DNA of 25,157 nt from a virus: positions 1 through 25,157 of IMG/VR virus record IMGVR_UViG_3300022745_000137; one strand, written 5' to 3'. Made by a program: the position numbers and the translations under genes. Positions 22,120 to 25,157 of the stretch are shown piece by piece; the stretch's first letter is position 1, and each line of letters begins with the position of its first letter. The notes beneath the pieces are model-generated. The model saw only the letters and a program-made list of their open reading frames with translations. It was not told the DNA's origin and ran no database searches.

Positions 22120-22244
22120 TTCAGCCCCGCCGCGCAGCCGATGATCAGCAGACCATAGCCGCTGCCAAACAGGCAGAAGCAGCCGATAAGATCACCGATC
22201 CAATGGTCATCCAGACGTGCCAAAGCACGAAGCAAACGCATCAT
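22116..22244 (-). CDS. 42-residue single-pass membrane protein
   Basis: A small gene at minus 22244-22116 encodes MMRLLRALARLDDHWIGDLI followed by a hydrophobic segment with GCFCLFGSGYGLLIIGCAAG and a final LK. GGAGG lies five bases before the start. The stop overlaps the next gene as ATGA, the same coupling used throughout this operon. The basic N-terminus and one hydrophobic span suggest an inner-membrane protein with the N-terminus in the cytoplasm. Function unknown; membrane-associated exclusion or regulation is one possibility. Confidence 0.7.
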   Translation of the reverse strand: MMRLLRALARLDDHWIGDLIGCFCLFGSGYGLLIIGCAAGLK

Positions 22245-22570
22245 TCAGCCTCCGCAAAAGGGTGAGAAATGACGGACAGCGCGACGCATTTACCGACGGG
22301 CACCGCACCCGTATGGTTGCGGCACCGGAAAGCGCTCCAACGCCCTCCGGTGCCTTTCATCCCCTTCCGTTGAACCCCAAAGGAGACGAATTCGATGAAT
22401 GAGATTTTCCTGTCCAACATCGATGGCGATCGACTCCGGCCACCGTTGCAATTGTTCTGGCGCAGCGAGCTGTTCGATGAAATTGCCGCACTGGAAGACA
22501 TGCTGTTTCCCGATGCGCCGGTGCCCCGCAGAAAGCCGAGTTGCGATATCGAGGAATGGGCCGAGATCAT
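22241..22570 (-). CDS. Alternative minus-strand reading of the 22.3-22.6 kb gap (doubtful)
   Basis: A 109-codon minus frame starts at 22570 with a strong AAGGAGG and an ATGA overlap with the upstream gene. Its stop overlaps the start of the small membrane gene. These are the marks of an operon member. Against it, the product is Ser-rich and shadow-like. By hand count its codon positions 1/2/3 run about 38/60/69% GC where it overlaps the plus-strand gene, the reverse of the coding pattern. The plus-strand reading (22395-22898) fits better, so only one of the two is likely real. Confidence 0.28.
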   Translation of the reverse strand: MISAHSSISQLGFLRGTGASGNSMSSSAAISSNSSLRQNNCNGGRSRSPSMLDRKISFIEFVSFGVQRKGMKGTGGRWSAFRCRNHTGAVPVGKCVALSVISHPFAEAE

Positions 22571-22898
22571 GCTCGACCTCCTTCATCAGATCCCCTCGGC
22601 TGCCAACGGTATTGACCGCCTGAAGCTGGCTGCATGGCCTTCATCACCCGGCGGGAAAGCCCTTCGCTGGCGCATACGGCAGACGCTACAAGCGCTCGGA
22701 CCGCTGCCTCAGCTTCCGTCAGAGGCCCATCCCCCAGCAGGCGTTCTGCCATCGCACCAAGTTCTTCTTCCGATGCGACTGAAAGCCAGGCTTGAACGTC
22801 TTCTCGACTTTTCAAGTCTTCCCATGGCTTGGGTTCGCTCGATTGATCTTGCGCAGATGCCTGCGCCGCAGATCCGACCCGAGCGCCCACCCGAATAG
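22395..22898 (+). CDS. Probable plus-strand gene antisense to the early operon
   Basis: This 167-residue frame starts MNEIFLSNIDGDRLRPPLQL with AAAGGAGA (22379-22386) upstream. Over the first 58 codons, GC at codon positions 1/2/3 is about 60/38/69% by hand count, a normal coding pattern for this DNA. The N-terminal part (FDEIAALEDMLFPDAPVP, IEEWAEIMLDLLHQI) looks like a folded acidic helical protein. The last 110 codons run antisense through the end of the minus gene at 22567-23115. A 34-codon plus frame (22269-22373) precedes it. It may be a separately expressed accessory gene (moron). The true 3' limit is uncertain. Confidence 0.42.
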   Translation: MNEIFLSNIDGDRLRPPLQLFWRSELFDEIAALEDMLFPDAPVPRRKPSCDIEEWAEIMLDLLHQIPSAANGIDRLKLAAWPSSPGGKALRWRIRQTLQALGPLPQLPSEAHPPAGVLPSHQVLLPMRLKARLERLLDFSSLPMAWVRSIDLAQMPAPQIRPERPPE

Positions 22899-23115
22899 CT
22901 GCGATAAACTCCAGCTGCGCCTTGGAATGGGTGTGGGCCTCTTCGACATCGAAGAACCCCAAATTGGAGCTATAAGCCGCGGCCTCTTCGAAGGTCATAG
23001 AGGGCGCATTGACGGCGGCCATGGCTTCTTCCTTCGTGTCAAACCGGCGCGGCGGCGCAGGTGCCAATGCCGGACAGATGGTCAGCGCCAAGCTCCGGCG
23101 CAGGCGAGAAAACAT
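22567..23115 (-). CDS. Hypothetical early protein
   Basis: This 182-residue protein starts MFSRLRRSLALTICPALAPA at 23115, where the ATG overlaps the upstream stop (ATGA). The middle holds MTFEEAAAYSSNLGFFDVEE and the C-terminal half is helical and acidic (REDVQAWLSVASEEELGAMA, then EAEAAVRALVASA). The last 330 bases face the plus-strand gene at 22395-22898, and GC at third positions is unusually low there, as might be expected of overlapping coding. No family recognised. Confidence 0.65.
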   Translation of the reverse strand: MFSRLRRSLALTICPALAPAPPRRFDTKEEAMAAVNAPSMTFEEAAAYSSNLGFFDVEEAHTHSKAQLEFIAAIRVGARVGSAAQASAQDQSSEPKPWEDLKSREDVQAWLSVASEEELGAMAERLLGDGPLTEAEAAVRALVASAVCASEGLSRRVMKAMQPASGGQYRWQPRGSDEGGRA

Positions 23116-23564
23116 CACGCAGTCTCCTTCTTGATTGTGGGTTTGGGGGGATGGGGGAAATCGACAGTTCTGCCATCTCTCCGGATGAACCGGACGACAT
23201 ACAGCCCAAGGCAGTGGGACCGATAGATTGCCAGTTCCGGCGGCGGCGCTTGGATTGCCGGCGACCAGCTGCCATGCGGCAAATGCCAGAAGATCCACAG
23301 CAGCAGCCGGAATGACGTCATCGATACGCCGACACCGCGCAATGCTTCGCCAGTGATCCGAAGAAACCGTTCGACGTCACGCCGATGAACGTCAGGCACA
23401 AAGCGCGCCAGCAGGTCGGCTGATAGTGCTTCCGGCAGGTCCAGGCCGTTGATCAGCGTTTGAACTAGGATGGCACGCCATTGCTTCGACTGGCGGCTTT
23501 CCAGCAGTGCATGCGTGACCCCATCGGCAAGAAAACCGAAATGATCAGCGACAACTTCGCGCAT
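23115..23564 (-). CDS. Hypothetical early protein
   Basis: This is a 149-residue protein. The start at 23564 (MREVVADHFGFLADGVTHAL) overlaps the previous stop as TGATG. It is helical in the first half (RFVPDVHRRDVERFLRITGE). An amphipathic or hydrophobic stretch, MTSFRLLLWIFWHLPHG, lies near residue 80, followed by a basic beta-rich end. There is no signal peptide and no family I can name. Confidence 0.7.
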   Translation of the reverse strand: MREVVADHFGFLADGVTHALLESRQSKQWRAILVQTLINGLDLPEALSADLLARFVPDVHRRDVERFLRITGEALRGVGVSMTSFRLLLWIFWHLPHGSWSPAIQAPPPELAIYRSHCLGLYVVRFIRRDGRTVDFPHPPKPTIKKETA

Positions 23565-23815
23565 CACGCGGCCTCCCGCTTCGACTTCGCAGGACGGGGG
23601 ATATGGCGCGGCCACTCGAGGTCGCCGGGCCAGTTTTCGTTGAACCAGACAAAGAGCTTGGCCGCTGTCTGGGTCCGGCAGTCGGCGCCCTTCTCAATCA
23701 TATTCTTGAAGAAGTCGCCTTTGCCCAAGGCCCGCATCGAGATCGCAAAGTGGGTAACCCCGCGATGCGCCGCGAGCGTTTCGGCCAGTGTGATGAGTGA
23801 GGTTCGCTGATCCAT
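23564..23815 (-). CDS. First early gene: small putative DNA-binding protein (Ner/Cro position)
   Basis: This 83-residue protein starts MDQRTSLITLAETLAAHRGV at 23815. LAETLAAHRGVTHFAISMRA then LGKGDFFKNMIEKGADCRTQ could form a helix-turn-helix-like helical unit, followed by AAKLFVWFNENWP. It is the first gene leftward of the repressor operators, the position of Mu ner, which turns down early and repressor transcription. A similar role is inferred from position. No ribosome-binding site is visible, and the proposed promoter would start the message about two bases before the ATG, so it may be a leaderless message. Confidence 0.68.
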   Translation of the reverse strand: MDQRTSLITLAETLAAHRGVTHFAISMRALGKGDFFKNMIEKGADCRTQTAAKLFVWFNENWPGDLEWPRHIPRPAKSKREAA

Positions 23816-23823
23816 AGGCCAAT

Positions 23824-23852
23824 AGATAGCCTGTAGCGGCCACACAAGTAAA
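23824..23852 (-). promoter_or_regulatory. Candidate early promoter driving the leftward operon
   Basis: On the minus strand TTTACT (-35, 23852-23847) and CTATCT (-10, 23829-23824) are separated by 17 bases. Transcription would start near 23817 and run into the first early gene. Two AGCC-type operator half-sites overlap the elements, so repressor binding would block it. This is the place of Mu Pe. The assignment is from sequence pattern only. Confidence 0.5.
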
Positions 23853-23894
23853 GCCTCTACAGGCTATAATTTGCATATTAGCCAATACAGGCTA
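23826..23894. promoter_or_regulatory. Repressor operator cluster between divergent promoters
   Basis: Two palindromic sites with the same frame occur: AGCCTCTACAGGCT (23852-23865) and AGCCAATACAGGCT (23880-23893), 28 bases apart. A third, degenerate site begins AGCCTGTAG (23828-23836). ATAGCCTGTAG (23826-23836) is also a perfect inverted copy of CTACAGGCTAT (23857-23867). They overlap both promoter candidates and lie directly upstream of the S24 repressor gene, as expected of repressor and Ner/Cro operators. Confidence 0.75.
23865..23870 (+). promoter_or_regulatory. -10 box of the repressor gene promoter
   Basis: A perfect TATAAT lies 34 bases before the repressor start codon on the plus strand and is embedded in the edge of an operator palindrome. 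No good -35 is seen at 17 bases, suggesting a weak or activator-dependent promoter subject to autoregulation. Confidence 0.5.
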
Positions 23895-23904
23895 AAGTGG
23901 GCTG

Positions 23905-24597
23905 ATGGACCCGATTCTAGATACCATCGACGCTGCTCTGAGGAAGAAAGGGCTGACTGATGCAGCAGCTTCGAAGCTGGCTGTCGGGCACCCTTCGTTG
24001 ATCAAGAATTTGCGAATGCCTCGGGATAGCGAGAAGCGTTACAATCTACCGTCCTTGATGAAACTGGCTGCAGTTCTCGATCTTGAGTTCCACTTTGGGC
24101 CGCGACGGGAGCCAATTGGCGTCGAACATGTCATCGTCGACGGCGCCGACTTCGCCTCGATCCCCTTGCACGAGGCCTATCTCTCCGCCGGTCCAGGCCT
24201 GATGAACGGGGACGATGTGGCGATCATCGATCACCTGGTCTTTCGCCAGGACTGGCTGCGCAAGATCGATGTGAAGGCAGGCGATGCGGCCATGGCACGG
24301 ATCTCCGGCGATAGCATGGCGCCGGGCATCCAGAACGGCGACCTCGTGATGATCGATACCACCCGCCGTGAGGTGCCCACGCGCAAGGCTGTGCGTAAGC
24401 CGCAGCAGCTGCCGATCTTTGCCTTCATGCAGGATCAGGAGGCACGTGTTAAACGGCTTGAGCGATTGCCGAAAGAGCGTATCCTCATCCTCTATTCTGA
24501 CAACAAGGACCTCGCGCCAGAGATCATCAGCGAGTCCGATGCCCATACCATCAACATCCTCGGGCAGGTCGTGTGGTCTGGTCATGTGTGGCGTTAA
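23905..24597 (+). CDS. LexA/CI-type phage repressor, S24 peptidase
   Basis: This is a 230-residue repressor. Residues 1-65 form an XRE-like helix-turn-helix region (LTDAAASKLAVGHPSLIKNL). The C-terminal S24 domain has the nucleophile Ser137 in ISGDSMAPGIQNGDLVMID and the likely general-base Lys183 in ARVKRLERL. An Ala95-Gly96 pair in YLSAGPGL is the probable self-cleavage site. It should hold the prophage silent and be inactivated through RecA after DNA damage. This differs from Mu c, which is not a LexA-type repressor. It is divergent from the early operon and faces the phage left end. Confidence 0.93.
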   Translation: MDPILDTIDAALRKKGLTDAAASKLAVGHPSLIKNLRMPRDSEKRYNLPSLMKLAAVLDLEFHFGPRREPIGVEHVIVDGADFASIPLHEAYLSAGPGLMNGDDVAIIDHLVFRQDWLRKIDVKAGDAAMARISGDSMAPGIQNGDLVMIDTTRREVPTRKAVRKPQQLPIFAFMQDQEARVKRLERLPKERILILYSDNKDLAPEIISESDAHTINILGQVVWSGHVWR

Positions 24598-24719
24598 CCC
24601 GTTCTTCCCGCCCTTCGCCGTCACAGGTGCTGGCCTGAATGATCTGCGGATCGTCGGTCGTGTTAGGGCTGTCTTTACGACCCTGTAAACGGCCCTTGAA
24701 CGACCATAGAATGCAAAAT

Positions 24720-24834
24720 CAGTTCCCAGTTGGGTGCGGCGATCAGCGGTGTACCCATGCTCTATTATTGTTTTGTATCCGTAGCTTACGTCTAACTGGG
24801 AACTGCGTTTCCTTCTGGGAACGATACTTCCCAG
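24720..24834. repeat. Inverted TTCCCAG repeat cluster
   Basis: CAGTTCCCAGTT (24720-24731) recurs as a perfect inverted copy AACTGGGAACTG (24794-24805). Next to it CTGGGAA (24815-24821) and TTCCCAG (24828-24834) form a 20-bp palindrome with a six-base centre. These four heptamers share the core of the end-proximal sites near 25058. They are candidate transposase-binding or regulator-binding sites near the phage left end. Confidence 0.7.
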
Positions 24835-25050
24835 TTCCGAGGGCACCGAGTCAGGCGGGAAAGTGGGTATGATGCCCCTTTCAGTTGACTTTCTATAGCT
24901 AGAACAATGATTTAAACAGTCGCTGCTAGGCCGGACCGCCCACGCGTACCAACGCCGCGGCTCGCGCCAAAGTGCCGATTTTGGCCCTTACTGCGGACTT
25001 TCCCACGCACGATCGCGCCACCGGCCATCGCCGCCTAAGCCCCCGTTCTG

Positions 25051-25093
25051 CCAGCGATTCCCAGCTAATACGGCTATTACCAGCTAATCCCGC
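25051..25093. repeat. End-proximal direct repeats, candidate transposase-binding sites
   Basis: CCAGCTAAT occurs at 25061-25069 and 25080-25088, with extended similarity (TTCCCAGCTAATACGGC and TTACCAGCTAATCCCGC, 14 of 17 matching). A weaker copy CCAGCGATT lies at 25051-25059. The repeats end about 30-60 bases from the proposed terminus. Mu-like ends carry multiple MuA sites at such distances. Confidence 0.6.
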
Positions 25094-25110
25094 AAATACT
25101 GCAGACTTAG

Positions 25111-25123
25111 GTGTCAACACACA
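25111..25123 (-). mobile_element. Candidate left terminus of the prophage (attL)
   Basis: Read on the minus strand from 25123 the sequence is TGTGTTGACACC, compared with TGTATTGATTCA at the Mu left end (first eight bases differ once). Mu-like elements end in 5'-TG...CA-3'. The bases beyond (25124-25157) would be host DNA, with the five-base target copy ACGGG if duplicated. TG steps two and four bases further in are alternatives, so the exact base is uncertain. Confidence 0.55.
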
Positions 25124-25157
25124 ACGGGGGGCCTTTTGTTCGGTCTTGGGGCCGGAT
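25124..25157. other. Putative host flank
   Basis: These 34 bases follow the candidate phage end. They contain no recognisable gene, and the stretch is too short to tell which host locus was hit. Confidence 0.4.

Larger units (their letters stand above)
24598..25123. other. Gene-free phage left-end region
   Basis: No convincing gene lies between the repressor stop and the phage end. Frames here are short and lack coding character. The region holds five TTCCCAG motifs (separate entries), an AT-rich patch near 24885-24915 with TTGACT and TCTATAGCTAGA, and the candidate terminus. Mu keeps its transposase-binding sites in the equivalent place. Confidence 0.7.

Noticed and set aside
22321-22354. 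Hairpin GGCACCGGA / TCCGGTGCC upstream of the plus-strand gene
   Set aside because: The stem is perfect but the loop is 16 bases and no T-run follows; it is too weak to call a terminator or riboswitch.
22241-22570. Minus-strand 109-codon frame with good ribosome-binding site and overlaps on both sides
   Set aside because: Kept only as a low-confidence alternative, because codon-position GC is inverted relative to coding sequence and the product is Ser-rich like an antisense shadow.
24926-25120. Minus-strand 64-codon frame running from the phage end
   Set aside because: It covers the repeated end sites, has no ribosome-binding site and reads as random Arg/Ala-rich sequence.
1-25157. CRISPR arrays, insertion sequences or rRNA/tRNA genes
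   Set aside because: No regularly spaced repeats, IS-type transposase other than MuA, or RNA gene signatures were seen on reading the window.

Overview
The window is the left two-thirds or so of a Mu-like transposable prophage (Saltovirus/Mu type) in a GC-rich alphaproteobacterium. Gene style and codon use suggest the Rhodobacter/Paracoccus group; this is inferred from protein character, since only about 34 bases of possible host DNA are visible at the far right. The phage genome reads right to left: its left end lies near position 25123 and almost every gene is on the minus strand. The window stops inside the head gene block, so tail genes and the right end are outside it.

Control region (about 23820-25123): a candidate TG...CA phage terminus, about 500 bp of gene-free end DNA with five copies of TTCCCAG in both orientations, a LexA/CI-type S24 repressor (the only clear plus-strand gene), and a divergent promoter/operator region built from AGCC-N-GGCT palindromes. 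The leftward early operon starts there.

Early region (about 23815-14185): a chain of small, tightly overlapping genes (mostly ATGA or TGATG junctions), most of unknown function, with zinc-ribbon and winged-helix proteins among them. It leads into a ParB-like protein, the MuA-type DDE transposase, the MuB-type AAA+ target-selection ATPase, DNA-binding accessory proteins, a DUF3164 protein and GemA. One probable plus-strand gene (22395-22898) is embedded antisense in this block.

Middle region (about 14184-12064): a 246-bp gene-free leader with a TTGACA-type promoter candidate and several hairpins, a P22-type antirepressor-like protein, small unknown genes and a Mor/C-family activator. The antirepressor-like protein and the Mor-like protein both end in pentapeptides resembling the sliding-clamp-binding motif (QLPLF, QLSLW).

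Lysis and packaging region (about 11958-6989): GH24 endolysin with a peptidoglycan-binding domain and C-terminal hydrophobic segments, a small protein, a holin-like protein, gp25-, gp26- and gp27-like proteins (gp27 = small terminase), three small genes and the large terminase.

Head region (6989-1): DUF935 portal, gpF-like head protein with a probable C-terminal RNase-like domain, gpG, gpI protease with an internal start for the scaffold, decoration protein, major capsid gpT, a probable terminator, a gp35-position protein and gp36 (DUF1320). The first three codons of the next gene lie at the window edge.

The order matches Mu closely enough that functions can be assigned by position as well as by motif. 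All assignments come from reading the sequence; no database search was run.
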